Source of the DNA: Nonomuraea jabiensis
Lineage (GTDB): Bacteria > Actinomycetota > Actinomycetes > Streptosporangiales > Streptosporangiaceae
Direction of reading: 5' to 3'
Length of the DNA stretch: 64,000 bases
Assembly (NCBI RefSeq): GCF_014204795.1
Contig: NZ_JACHMB010000001.1
Span: 11,110,501 to 11,174,500 of the forward strand
Made by a program: the position numbers and the translations under genes. Shown one piece after another: positions 54,911 to 63,863 of the stretch; within the stretch, counting starts at the first letter, position 1, and every line of letters begins with the position of its first letter. The notes beneath the pieces were generated by a model. The model saw only the letters and a program-made list of their open reading frames with translations. It did not search any database and had not been told where the DNA came from.

Positions 54911-56614
54911 TTACGACCGCCACCAGTTCGCCACGAGCCGCAGGTCCTCGCTGGTGATCGGCTCGCCGGAGTTGTCGATGGACTCGACGTAGTACAGGGC
55001 GGGCACGCCGAGCGCGGGCTGCGCCTCGGCGTACGCGAGCCAGTCCGCCCTGCTGGGCATCGGCCACTGGTCGGTGTCGATCAGGTGCCCCGGCATGGCG
55101 CGGGTGGCCACGGCGTGGCGGAAGCGGAGCTGGTCGACGGCGGGGACGGGGTCGCCGTGGGGGTCGAACTCGAGCACGTCGTTGAGCCGGATCATGTCGC
55201 TGACGTCGCCGAACGCCGGGTGGGGGGTGTGCGTGACCATGAGCGCGTCGGGTTTGACGCTCTTGGCGGCCTCGTACATGGTCCTGAGCAGCTCGTGCAG
55301 GAGGGAGAGCCCCCAGGTGGTCCCGTACGACTTCAGGTGCGACCCGCTGGGGAACCACTGCGTGAAGTCGATCTTCAATCCGTCGGCCCCGAGGTCGCCG
55401 AGCAGCCTCTCCATGATCGTACGGATCCTGCGCCGGTAGGCCGGGTTGGAGGGGTCGGCGGCCACGGGACGGCCGCCCGCGTCCGTCACGCACTCCTCGG
55501 CGGGCAGCCCGTCGGGCGCCCACGCCCGCCACCACAGCAGCACGCGCTGCCCGCGCGCGTGCCTGGCGGCGATCCACTCCCCTAATCCCGGCCACTTCGC
55601 CGGATCGGGCGCCGGGTCGCCGTACGCGAGCTGCCACCGGTCGTCGATCACGATGGTCCCGGGCACGATGCCGTGCTCTTCCAGCCTGGACAGCCAGCCG
55701 TCGTAGAGCTCCTGCCGGGCCAGCTCGGTCGGGGATACGCCGTCGGCCCTGGCGCACTGCGCGCCCCAGCCGCAGAAGATCGGCCTGCTCCACCACTCGT
55801 GCCGCGCGCCGGCGGAGGCGGCCAGGCCGTGCGCGAGCAGGTCCTCCCGGTGGTGCGAGATCGCCTCCCACGGCGACGCCGCAGCGCGGAACACGACGGC
55901 CGGGGAGCGCCAGGTCCCGTTCACCGAGGTGTGGCACTCGTAGTCGAGGCGCAGCAGCGCCCCGCCGTCCAGCGGCTCGTACGCGAGCTCGGTGAAGGTC
56001 AGGTCCGCGATGCCCGCGCGTACCGAGGCGCCCAGCCAGGGACCGCCGGGCACGGCGGTGGCCCCGTCCGGCTCCTCCTTGCAGAAGGCCAGCACGAGCG
56101 GCGGCGGCGAGAAGACCGCGTGGAGGCGGCCCGGCGAGGCGTCGCCGATCACGGTGAGCGCGAGCGGCACGGAGACCGGCCGCACCACCTGCACGGGGTG
56201 GGTGGGCGTGGGGTTGAAGACGCCGCGCGCGTGCAGTCCCGTGCGGAACGTGCCCGCCGCCCGGGTGTTGAGCACGGCCCGCCCGCCGAGCAGCGTCACG
56301 TCGCCGATCAGGCCGCGGCCCTCGACACGCACCTCCACCGCGATCGTCTCGGGAGTGCAGGTCAGCCGGACGGTCTTCGCCTCCCACCCGGTCGAGCGCT
56401 GGGGGAAGTCGAAGATCGCCTCGCCTTCGCGCTCGGCGAGCACGGGCGGCAGCGTCTCGTACGTCTCGTCGCGCCCGCCCGCGGTGTCGACCGAGGCGAT
56501 CAGGCTGAGTGTCATCCAGCCTTCCAGCTCGGCGCTGGGGTCGGTACGCGAGACCGTCAACCGGTACGAGCCGGCGTCCAGGTAATACGCCTGGTCGGTG
56601 GTGGTGATCCGCAT
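54911..56614 (-). CDS. GH36-like glycoside hydrolase (alpha-galactosidase type)
   Basis: A 567-residue protein. An N-terminal beta-sandwich (about 1-260) precedes a TIM barrel with GTIVIDDRWQ near 322-331, LLWWRAWAP near 364-372 and the likely nucleophile in DGLKIDFTQWFP near 413-424. The late WPMPSRADWLAYAEA block is also typical. Alpha-galactosidase or a related alpha-glycosidase is probable; linkage and sugar are not certain. It lies 29 bases after the permease gene, as the last gene of the importer operon. Confidence 0.82.
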   Translation of the reverse strand: MRITTTDQAYYLDAGSYRLTVSRTDPSAELEGWMTLSLIASVDTAGGRDETYETLPPVLAEREGEAIFDFPQRSTGWEAKTVRLTCTPETIAVEVRVEGRGLIGDVTLLGGRAVLNTRAAGTFRTGLHARGVFNPTPTHPVQVVRPVSVPLALTVIGDASPGRLHAVFSPPPLVLAFCKEEPDGATAVPGGPWLGASVRAGIADLTFTELAYEPLDGGALLRLDYECHTSVNGTWRSPAVVFRAAASPWEAISHHREDLLAHGLAASAGARHEWWSRPIFCGWGAQCARADGVSPTELARQELYDGWLSRLEEHGIVPGTIVIDDRWQLAYGDPAPDPAKWPGLGEWIAARHARGQRVLLWWRAWAPDGLPAEECVTDAGGRPVAADPSNPAYRRRIRTIMERLLGDLGADGLKIDFTQWFPSGSHLKSYGTTWGLSLLHELLRTMYEAAKSVKPDALMVTHTPHPAFGDVSDMIRLNDVLEFDPHGDPVPAVDQLRFRHAVATRAMPGHLIDTDQWPMPSRADWLAYAEAQPALGVPALYYVESIDNSGEPITSEDLRLVANWWRS

Positions 56615-56643
56615 GGTTCAGCCGGAGTTCCGGTGGAGGTGGC

Positions 56644-57471
56644 TCATCCCTTGCTCCCTGTGGTCGCGATGCCCCTGATGAAGTGCTTCTGGCCGAGGAA
56701 GAACAGGACGATCATGGGGATCGTGGTGATCACGCTGGCGGTCATGACGATCTCCCAGTGCCACTCGCCGCCGAACCCGAACTGGTCGAGCAGCGCCTTC
56801 AGCCCGCGCGGGACGGTGAACGTGGTGGAGTCGCGCAGGTAGATCAGTGGCCGCATCAGGTCCGTCCAGGCCGCCTGGAACTCGAAGAGCAGCGTCACCG
56901 CGACCGCGGGCCGGCACAGCGGCAGCGCGATCCGGGTGAAGATCTTCCAGTTGTTCGCCCCGTCGATCTTGGCCGCCTCGAACGGCTCTCGCGGCAGCCC
57001 CATGAAGAACTGCCGCAGCAGGAAGATGTAGAAGGCGCTGCCGAACAGGTTCTGGGCCCACAGCGGGGTGAGGGTGCCGACCATGCCGAGCGAGTTCCAG
57101 ATGAGGAACACCGGGACCATGGTGACCGCGCCCGGCAGCATCATCGTGGCCAGGAGGATCCCGAACAGCACTCCCCTGCCGGGGAAGCGGAAGTAGGCGA
57201 ACCCCCACGCCACCATCGCGCTGGTGATCGTGACCGTCACCGCCGCCAGCACCGTGACCAGCAGCGTGTTGGCCATCCAGAGCGCGAGCGGCGCCTCCTG
57301 CCACACCTTGATGTAGTTGTCGAGGATGAACGTCTCGGGGATCAGCCGGTGGTCGAACACCTCGCCGCGCGGCTTGAAGGAGGCGCTGAGCAGCCAGACG
57401 AAGGGGTAGATGAAGGCGACGGTGAACCCGCCGAGCGCGGCCCACGTCAGGATCCGCCTGGCCCGCCTCAC
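56644..57471 (-). CDS. carbohydrate ABC transporter permease (MalG type)
   Basis: A 275-residue inner-membrane permease with about six membrane helices, the first near 10-30. The EAA motif EPFEAAKIDGANNWKIFTRI near 158-177 contacts the ATPase. The start is GTG 57471, overlapping the stop of the preceding permease (GTGA). It imports oligosaccharides with its two upstream partners; no ATPase gene is present in the window, so a shared MsiK-type ATPase is likely. Confidence 0.92.
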   Translation of the reverse strand: MRRARRILTWAALGGFTVAFIYPFVWLLSASFKPRGEVFDHRLIPETFILDNYIKVWQEAPLALWMANTLLVTVLAAVTVTITSAMVAWGFAYFRFPGRGVLFGILLATMMLPGAVTMVPVFLIWNSLGMVGTLTPLWAQNLFGSAFYIFLLRQFFMGLPREPFEAAKIDGANNWKIFTRIALPLCRPAVAVTLLFEFQAAWTDLMRPLIYLRDSTTFTVPRGLKALLDQFGFGGEWHWEIVMTASVITTIPMIVLFFLGQKHFIRGIATTGSKG

Positions 57472-58400
57472 GGCTTGCCTCCTTCGTAGTGGACGTAGCG
57501 CCGGGTCACGAGCATCTGGACGCCGGTGATCGCCATGATCACGATGAACAGCAGCCAGGCGAGGGCCGAGGCGTAGCCCATGTGCAGGAACTCGAACGCC
57601 TGCTGGAACAGGTAGATCGCGTAGAACAGGGCCGCGTCGTTGCTGTAGGTGGTGTTGCCCGCGCCGAAGAAGGCGGTGTACGCCTCGGTGAACGACTGCA
57701 GGGCGTTGATGCTGTTCACGATGAACAGGAAGAACAGCGTCGGGCTGATCATCGGCACGGTGATGCGCAACGTGCGCCGCCACCAGCCGGCCCCGTCCAC
57801 GAGCGCGGAGTCGTACAGCTCCTGGGGGACGCCGCGCAGCGCGGCCAGGATGATGACGATCGAGGAGCCGACGGTCCACAGGCTCATCAGCACCAGGCCG
57901 GGCTTGATCCAGTCGGGGTCGGTGGTCCAGGCGGGCCCGTCGATGCCGAAGAGGCCGAGGAAGCCGTTGATCAGGCCGTTCTGGCCGTTGAACAGCATCA
58001 GCAGCAGGATGCCGATCGCGACCGGCGGCGTCATCTTGGGCAGGAAGAAGGCCGTGCGGAAGAAGCCGGTGGCCTTCGTGGCGCTGTTGAGCAGCAGCGC
58101 CAGGGCGAGCGAGACGACGAGGTGGGCCGGGACCGACATCGCGGTGAACACGGCCGTGTTCCACAGCGCGAGCCCGACCTTCGGGTCCTCGAAGAGCTGC
58201 TTGTAGTTGTCGAAGCCGACGAACGACGGGTCGTTGATGACGTCGTAGTCGGTCAGCGACAGGTAGGCGCTGTTGATGACGGGCCACGCGGTGAAGATCA
58301 GGAACCCGATGATCCAGGGGCTGATGAACAGCAGGGCCGCCCGGGTGTCCTTCCACCGCATGGTGCGCCAGAAGGACACTTTGGTGTGGGAACGGGACAT
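57468..58400 (-). CDS. carbohydrate ABC transporter permease (MalF type)
   Basis: A 310-residue permease with six membrane helices, starting with LLFISPWIIGFLIFTAWPV near 23-41, and the EAA loop VPQELYDSALVDGAGWWRRTL near 193-213. It lies one base after the substrate-binding gene. Confidence 0.92.
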   Translation of the reverse strand: MSRSHTKVSFWRTMRWKDTRAALLFISPWIIGFLIFTAWPVINSAYLSLTDYDVINDPSFVGFDNYKQLFEDPKVGLALWNTAVFTAMSVPAHLVVSLALALLLNSATKATGFFRTAFFLPKMTPPVAIGILLLMLFNGQNGLINGFLGLFGIDGPAWTTDPDWIKPGLVLMSLWTVGSSIVIILAALRGVPQELYDSALVDGAGWWRRTLRITVPMISPTLFFLFIVNSINALQSFTEAYTAFFGAGNTTYSNDAALFYAIYLFQQAFEFLHMGYASALAWLLFIVIMAITGVQMLVTRRYVHYEGGKP

Positions 58401-58401
58401 C

Positions 58402-59793
58402 TCAGTTCGTACGCTTCGTCCAGCCGGCCCAGGCCTTGTCGAGCGCGGCCTGGGCGTCCCGCTGCGCCTTGTCGAGCGCCGGCTGCGCCTTGTCCTGGCC
58501 GTTGAGCACCCGGTTCACCGCGTCCTGCCAGGCCGTCTTGAACTCCTTGTCGGCCGGGTTGGCGGGGAGGCTGAAGGTGTGCTTGTTGGCCTCGTAGAAC
58601 GCCTTCACGCCGGCGTCCCAGACGGGGCCGCCCGAGGTGAGCATCTTCTCGATCTCCGCGTCGGCCTGGACGTTGCCGGTCAGGATGCCGGTGAACGGCT
58701 TGCCCTCGGCCTTGCGCTTGTCCACCCGCACCTGGGCCGCGGCCTTCCAGGTGTCGACGAGCGTCATGGTCTTGGCGAACCGGCAGGCGGCCGCGGCGTT
58801 CTTCGACCCCTTCGGGATCGCCCACGCCGAGCCCGAGGAGTAGGCCAGCGGCTGGCCCTGCGGGGTGCGGAAGGTGTCGAAGACCAGGGGCGCCTTGGGT
58901 GAGACGTCGTTGAGCACGTTGACGTACCACTGCTCCATGGGCATGGCGCCCAGCTCGTCCTTGGCGAACTGGTTGCCCTTGCCGAAGAAGTCGGCGGAGT
59001 CGCGCAGGGCCTTGACCTTGGCGAAGCCGCCCTGCGCGTCGTAGATGCCGACCGCGAACTCCAGCGCCTTGACCACCTGCGGGCTGTTGAGCTGCGCCTT
59101 CTTGCCGTCGGCCGACAGCAGGTCGGCGCCGTTGGCCTTGGCCCACAGCGGCAGGAACTCCGGCAGTTTGCTGTCGTAGCCGATCACCTGAAGCTTGCCG
59201 CCCGGCGCCTTGTACAGCTTCCCGGCCGCGGCGGTGATCTTGTCCCAGCTGGAGCCGTTGACGTCGTCGATCGTCAGCCCGGCCTGCTTGAGCAGGTCGC
59301 CGTTGGCCATGGTGATCTGGACCTGGTTGAACTCGGGGATGGCCCAGACCTCCTGGCCGAACGTCACCTGGCCGAGCGCGCCCTTGTCGTACATCGAGGT
59401 GTCGATCTGCTCGCCCTTGATGCACGAGGTCAGCGGGATGATGGCGCCCCGGGAGGCGAACGTGCCGATCTGGTCGCGGTTGGCGTAGACGATGTCCGGC
59501 GGGTCACCGGCGGCCACCGAGGAGAGGAACTGCTGGATGTCGAGGTCGCCCTCGATCAGCTTGATGTCCGCGCCCCCGAGCGCCTTCTTGGCCAGGTCGA
59601 CGCGGGTCGACCCGATCTCGTCCGTCGCACCGAAGCCCATGACGGAGATGGTGCCCTGGTACGTGGCGCTGGGGTTGAACTGACCCGCCGACGGGGTCGC
59701 GGACGTCCCGCCGCCGGTGCCCTTGGCGCATGAGGTGAGGGCCAGTGCCAGTGACACCGACAGAAGGGACCAGCGGACGAGTGGGGTTCGCAT
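58402..59793 (-). CDS. carbohydrate ABC transporter substrate-binding lipoprotein
   Basis: A 463-residue family 1 solute-binding protein. Residues 1-22 form a lipoprotein signal with lipobox LTSC. The mature part has ISVMGFGATDEIG and AAGDPPDIVYANRDQIGTFASRG, typical of sugar-binding proteins. ATG 59793 has GGAGG about ten bases upstream; the frame is open further left. It is the first gene of the importer operon and is preceded by two abutting LacI-type operators. Confidence 0.92.
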   Translation of the reverse strand: MRTPLVRWSLLSVSLALALTSCAKGTGGGTSATPSAGQFNPSATYQGTISVMGFGATDEIGSTRVDLAKKALGGADIKLIEGDLDIQQFLSSVAAGDPPDIVYANRDQIGTFASRGAIIPLTSCIKGEQIDTSMYDKGALGQVTFGQEVWAIPEFNQVQITMANGDLLKQAGLTIDDVNGSSWDKITAAAGKLYKAPGGKLQVIGYDSKLPEFLPLWAKANGADLLSADGKKAQLNSPQVVKALEFAVGIYDAQGGFAKVKALRDSADFFGKGNQFAKDELGAMPMEQWYVNVLNDVSPKAPLVFDTFRTPQGQPLAYSSGSAWAIPKGSKNAAAACRFAKTMTLVDTWKAAAQVRVDKRKAEGKPFTGILTGNVQADAEIEKMLTSGGPVWDAGVKAFYEANKHTFSLPANPADKEFKTAWQDAVNRVLNGQDKAQPALDKAQRDAQAALDKAWAGWTKRTN

Positions 59794-59833
59794 GGGGGGA
59801 ATCGCCTCCGGCAAGCCTGATGACGGCCACCAA

Positions 59834-59869
59834 TGTGGCAACGTTCACACATCTGAGAACGTACCCATA
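59834..59869. promoter_or_regulatory. two abutting LacI-type operators before the sugar importer operon
   Basis: TGTGGCAACGTTCACACA (59834-59851) is a palindrome of the form TGTGnnAACGTTnnCACA. TCTGAGAACGTACCCATA (59852-59869) follows directly with the same spacing of conserved bases. They lie 41-76 bases upstream of the binding-protein start. Confidence 0.7.
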
Positions 59870-59933
59870 CCGCCGAAACCCCGTCAACCACTCGAATCAC
59901 AGCGTTTCAGTGTCGTTAATTTCGGTCCGGCGG

Positions 59934-59951
59934 TGTGAGAACGTGCATCCT
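59934..59951. promoter_or_regulatory. possible third LacI-type half-site
   Basis: TGTGAGAACGTG matches the left half of the operator pattern; the right half is degenerate. It could be an auxiliary site for looping. Confidence 0.35.
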
Positions 59952-60039
59952 TTTCCCAGAATCCCGTCCCATACACGCCGACAGCTCGGTGTGGTCGTCG
60001 TGAGGATCCACCCCCGGCGATCAACGCACCGGCAGGCAG

Positions 60040-60070
60040 CTGTGGCGACCGGTCAGACCGGTCGCCACAG
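60040..60070 (-). terminator. hairpin terminator after the Gly-rich small gene
   Basis: CTGTGGCGACCGG (60040-60052) pairs exactly with CCGGTCGCCACAG (60058-60070) around a five-base loop, 45 bases past the stop at 60115. Confidence 0.7.
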
Positions 60071-60114
60071 GCCGGCCGGTCATTCTGCCGGGCTGATCCG
60101 GTGCCGGGGGCGGG

Positions 60115-60294
60115 TCACCAGCTGCCGGTGGCGCCGCCTCCGCCGCCGCTGCCGCCGCCGAAACCGCCGAAGCCGCCATCGCTGTCGGCCGCGGCGGGTC
60201 CCGCGATCGCGAGCACGGCGCAGGCGGCCAGCGCCACCGCGCCCACGACGATGCGCCGCAGTCCCCGGGTGCCGGTCCTGTCGTTGTCCTTCAT
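60115..60294 (-). CDS. small secreted Gly-rich peptide
   Basis: A 59-residue peptide with a basic N terminus, one hydrophobic segment (VVGAVALAACAVLAIAG) ending in a signal-peptidase-type site near GPAAA, and a 20-residue mature tail of Gly, Phe and Ser. AGGAGG precedes ATG 60294. No cysteine is present in the mature part. Function is unknown. Confidence 0.6.
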   Translation of the reverse strand: MKDNDRTGTRGLRRIVVGAVALAACAVLAIAGPAAADSDGGFGGFGGGSGGGGGATGSW

Positions 60295-60530
60295 CGGTCC
60301 TCCTCGGTCGGGTCGGTTCCGGCGCCCATTGTGGGCAGGATCGGCCGCCACGGAAATGGCCGGGGAACCCGTAAATCCGGCGCCTCAGTGGTTTCACGTA
60401 TCCCGCGGGCAACGGGGGCAGGCGGCTCGCGGCGTTCACCGGATGCCGCGTGCGGCGGGTGCCGTCTCATCCTGCTGACAGCCAACGGCCAGGGGCCCGC
60501 CGACGCGCGTGGTCCCCGCGAGCAGCGAGG

Positions 60531-63500
60531 ATGCCACCTTTGTCACACATCGCCGCGACGCCGGCACAACGTACAGACACGGACGCGGAACCGGCACCGT
60601 ACTGGTGGGCCGGGGCGCTCACGCTCGCCGAGCGGCTGGCGCTCGCCACCCGGCCCGCCCCCCGCGAGGACGGCCTGGCCGAGCGGCGGCTCGCGCGCTG
60701 GCGGGCCGCCCACCGCATGGACGAGGAGGGCCGGTTCGAGGCCAGGCTCGCCGACCTCGGCATCGACGCCGACACGCTGCTCGCGCTGCTGGCCGAGCCG
60801 CCCGAGGAGCTGGCGGCGCGCGCGTCCCGGCCCGCCTGGGCGGACACCGTCGAGGCCGCGCTCGCGACGGCCTCCCTGGACGGCGGCGCCCAGCCCGCGC
60901 CGCAGGAGGTCGGCGAGGCGGCGTTCACGTGGGACGCGGGGTTCGGGCGGATCGTCGCCCCGTTCGTCCGGAACGCCGTCACCCGGATGGCGTCCGGCGC
61001 GCTGGACGGGCTCGGGGAGGTGGCGGCTCTGCGGCGCGGGTTCGCGGAGCAGCTCGGCGGGCAGCTCGTCTCGCTCGCCGCGCGCGTCCTCGTCCTGGAG
61101 CTGAACGTGGCCCGGGTGCGCGGCCAGCTGCACGGCGACAGCGCCGAGGAGCGTTTCCGGTCCTTCGCGGCGCGGCTGGCCACCCGGGAGGGGCTGGCGG
61201 GGCTGCTGTCCGAGTACGTCGTGCTGGCCCGGCTGCTGGCCCAATGCGCCGACCACGCCGTGGAGGCCTACCTGGAGCTGCTGCGGCGGCTGGCCGCCGA
61301 CCGGTCCGCGATCGTGGCGGAGCTGTTCGGCGGGACCGAGCCCGGCCGGCTGGCCGAGGTGGTCATGGGCGTGGGCGACGGGCACCGGGGCGGGCGGTCG
61401 GTCGGGCTGCTGCGGTTCGAGAGCGGGGCGCGCGTGGTGTACAAGCCGCGGTCGCTGGCCGTGCACACGCACTTCAACCGGGCGCTCGGCTGGCTCGGCG
61501 ACCGGCTGCCCGGCCTCGGCCTGCGCGTGCTGAAGGTGCTGGAACGGCCGGGCCACGGCTGGGTGGAGTACGCCGAGCACGGGCCGTGCGCGGACGAGGC
61601 CGGCGTACGTGCCTTCTACCGGCGGCAGGGCGCGCTGCTGGCCCTGCTGTACGCGCTCGACGGCGTGGACTTCCACTTCGAGAACCTCATCGCCGCCGGG
61701 GACCAGCCAGTGCTGGTCGACCTGGAGGCGCTGTTCCACCCGGCGATCCACAGGGGCGGCGCCCGCGGGCGGACGGACGACGACCCGGCCGAACGGGCGC
61801 TGGACAGCTCGGTCGCCCGGGTGGGGCTGCTGCCGGCCGTCGTGTGGAGCAAGGACGGCGGCGCCCTCGACATGGGGGGCATGGGCGGGGACGCGGGCAG
61901 CACGCTGCCGTTCGAGTCGGCGGGCTGGGCCGGCGCGGGCACCGACGAGATGCGGCTGATCCGGGAGAGGGCGGCCTTCCCCGGCAGCAGCAACCGCCCG
62001 GGCGTCGGTGACGCCGTCGCCGATCCGGCCGACCACGTCGAGGACTTCCTGGCGGGCTTCACCGGCGCGTACGAGGTCATCGCCGCCCATCGCGACGAGT
62101 TGCTCTCCCCCGGCGGCGTCCTGGCGGCCTTCCAGGGGGACGAGATCCGCGTGGTGATGCGGCCCACGAAGCTGTACGGCACGTTGCTGCAGGAGTCGAC
62201 CCACCCGGATGTCATGCGCGACGCCCTGGACCGCGACCACGTGCTCGACGCCCTGTGGGCCACCTGCGCCGACGACCCGGTCCGCCGCCGGCTGGTCCCC
62301 GCCGAGATCGCCGACCTCTGGAACGGCGACATCCCCCTCTTCGCCGGCCGCCCCGGCACCCCCGACCTGTGGACCAGCCGGGACGAGCCGCTGGCCGGCG
62401 CACTCGTCGGCGTGCCCTCCTCGGACGCCGCCGCCAAGATCCGGGCCATGGGCCCCCGGGACCTGGCCGAGCAGCAGTGGATCATCCGCGCCTGCCTGGC
62501 CAGCCGCCACGACCGCGCCCGCGTCTGGACCTCCACCACCCCCGCGGCTCCCGCCGCCCCCGCCGCGCCGGCGGGCGTGCTCGCGGACCGGCTCGTGGCC
62601 ATGGCCACGGCGATCGGGGACGAACTCGCCGAACGCGCCCACCGCGACGACTCCGCCGCCGGCTGGCTCGGCATGGAGCTCGTGGGCGAGACCCGCTGGA
62701 CGGTCGGCACGCTGAAGAGCGACCTGTACGGCGGCATCCCCGGCGTCGCCCTCTTCCTCGGCCAGCTCGCCCGGATCACCGGCGAGCACCGCCACGCCGA
62801 CCTCGCCATGCGGGCCCTGTCCTGGGTTCCCGGCTTCGTCGACGGCATCGCCGGGAAGGCCGCGGCGTTCCCCTGCGGGCCGTTCAACAGCGCCGTCGGG
62901 CTGGCGTACGCGCTGACGCACCTGGCCCGCGACCTCGGCGCGCCCGACCTGCTCGGCCACGTCGAACCGCTGATCACCGCGACGACCGGCGCCGCCGCCG
63001 CGGACGAGGAGCTGGACGTCGTGAGCGGCGCGGCCGGATGCCTGGCCGCGATGCTCGCCGTCCACGAGGCGACCGGGCTGCCGGACGCGCTGGACGTGGC
63101 CCGTGCCTGCGCCGACCGGCTCGTCCAGACGGCGCGGCCGCAGGACGGCGGGGTGGCGTGGCACGGCCACATCCCCGCGTCGGCACCCTTGACCGGGTTC
63201 TCCCATGGGACCGCGGGGATCGGCTGGGCGCTGCTCCGCTTCGCCGCCCTGACCGGCGAGGCACGGTACGCGCGGACCGGGCTGGCCGCCTTCGCCTATG
63301 AGCGTTCCCGCTTCGACGCCCGCATCGGCAACTGGCCCGACTTCCGGGACCTGCCCGACGCCCCGGCGAACCCCTCCGGCCTGCCCCCGTCCATGCAGGG
63401 GTGGTGCCACGGCGCACCCGGCATCGGCCTGGCCAGGGCCGATCTCCTCCGCCGTCCCGGCCTGAGCACCGAAGCGGCCGGCGACCTCGCCGCCGACCTC

Positions 63501-63827
63501 GCCGCCGACCTGGACGTGGCGCTGGGCTCGTACCTGAGCAGCCCGCCCGGCATGGTCGGTCACAGCCTGTGCCACGGCGAGGCCGGGAACCTGGAACTCC
63601 TCACCCACGCCGTCGCCGCGGGCAGGCACGACCTGACGGACACCCTGCGCCTGCGGACCGGCGTCCTGCTCGCCCAGCTCGCCGACGGCCCGCGCTGCGG
63701 CACCCCGGGCGGCGTGACAACGCCGGGTCTGATGTCCGGCCTGGCGGGGATCGGACACGGTCTCCTGCGGCTGGCCGCCCCCGCCGAGGTGCCGTCCGTC
63801 CTGCTCCTGGCCCCGCCGGCCGCCTGA
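60531..63827 (+). CDS. lanM: class II lanthipeptide synthetase LanM
   Basis: A 1098-residue bifunctional enzyme that dehydrates Ser/Thr of a precursor peptide and forms thioether rings. The N-terminal dehydratase domain (about 130-640) has RVVYKPRSLAVHTHFN, DFHFENLIA and LVDLEALFHP. The C-terminal LanC cyclase domain (about 710-1090) has FSHGTAGIG, WCHGAPGIG with Cys959, and LCHGEAGN with Cys1014 and His1015 as zinc ligands. All catalytic signatures are intact. ATG 60531 is preferred, but the ribosome-binding site (GCGAGG) is weak; TTG 60540 or an upstream ATG are possible. A peptidase-exporter gene follows 36 bases later. Confidence 0.92.
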   Translation: MPPLSHIAATPAQRTDTDAEPAPYWWAGALTLAERLALATRPAPREDGLAERRLARWRAAHRMDEEGRFEARLADLGIDADTLLALLAEPPEELAARASRPAWADTVEAALATASLDGGAQPAPQEVGEAAFTWDAGFGRIVAPFVRNAVTRMASGALDGLGEVAALRRGFAEQLGGQLVSLAARVLVLELNVARVRGQLHGDSAEERFRSFAARLATREGLAGLLSEYVVLARLLAQCADHAVEAYLELLRRLAADRSAIVAELFGGTEPGRLAEVVMGVGDGHRGGRSVGLLRFESGARVVYKPRSLAVHTHFNRALGWLGDRLPGLGLRVLKVLERPGHGWVEYAEHGPCADEAGVRAFYRRQGALLALLYALDGVDFHFENLIAAGDQPVLVDLEALFHPAIHRGGARGRTDDDPAERALDSSVARVGLLPAVVWSKDGGALDMGGMGGDAGSTLPFESAGWAGAGTDEMRLIRERAAFPGSSNRPGVGDAVADPADHVEDFLAGFTGAYEVIAAHRDELLSPGGVLAAFQGDEIRVVMRPTKLYGTLLQESTHPDVMRDALDRDHVLDALWATCADDPVRRRLVPAEIADLWNGDIPLFAGRPGTPDLWTSRDEPLAGALVGVPSSDAAAKIRAMGPRDLAEQQWIIRACLASRHDRARVWTSTTPAAPAAPAAPAGVLADRLVAMATAIGDELAERAHRDDSAAGWLGMELVGETRWTVGTLKSDLYGGIPGVALFLGQLARITGEHRHADLAMRALSWVPGFVDGIAGKAAAFPCGPFNSAVGLAYALTHLARDLGAPDLLGHVEPLITATTGAAAADEELDVVSGAAGCLAAMLAVHEATGLPDALDVARACADRLVQTARPQDGGVAWHGHIPASAPLTGFSHGTAGIGWALLRFAALTGEARYARTGLAAFAYERSRFDARIGNWPDFRDLPDAPANPSGLPPSMQGWCHGAPGIGLARADLLRRPGLSTEAAGDLAADLAADLDVALGSYLSSPPGMVGHSLCHGEAGNLELLTHAVAAGRHDLTDTLRLRTGVLLAQLADGPRCGTPGGVTTPGLMSGLAGIGHGLLRLAAPAEVPSVLLLAPPAA

Positions 63828-63863
63828 AGCGCCACGTACCCGCGAAAGAAAGGGGCTGCCGTG

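Larger units (their letters stand above)
59794..60114. other. 321-base regulatory intergenic region upstream of the importer operon
   Basis: No gene is visible. It contains the LacI-type operators (59834-59869 and 59934-59951) and, to the right, the terminator of the small Gly-rich gene. Its left part is richer in A/T than the coding regions. Confidence 0.65.

Noticed and set aside
60115..60294. Small Gly-rich peptide as lanthipeptide precursor for the adjacent LanM
   Set aside because: Its mature part has no cysteine and few Ser/Thr, it carries a Sec-type signal rather than a double-glycine leader, and it lies on the opposite strand behind its own terminator.
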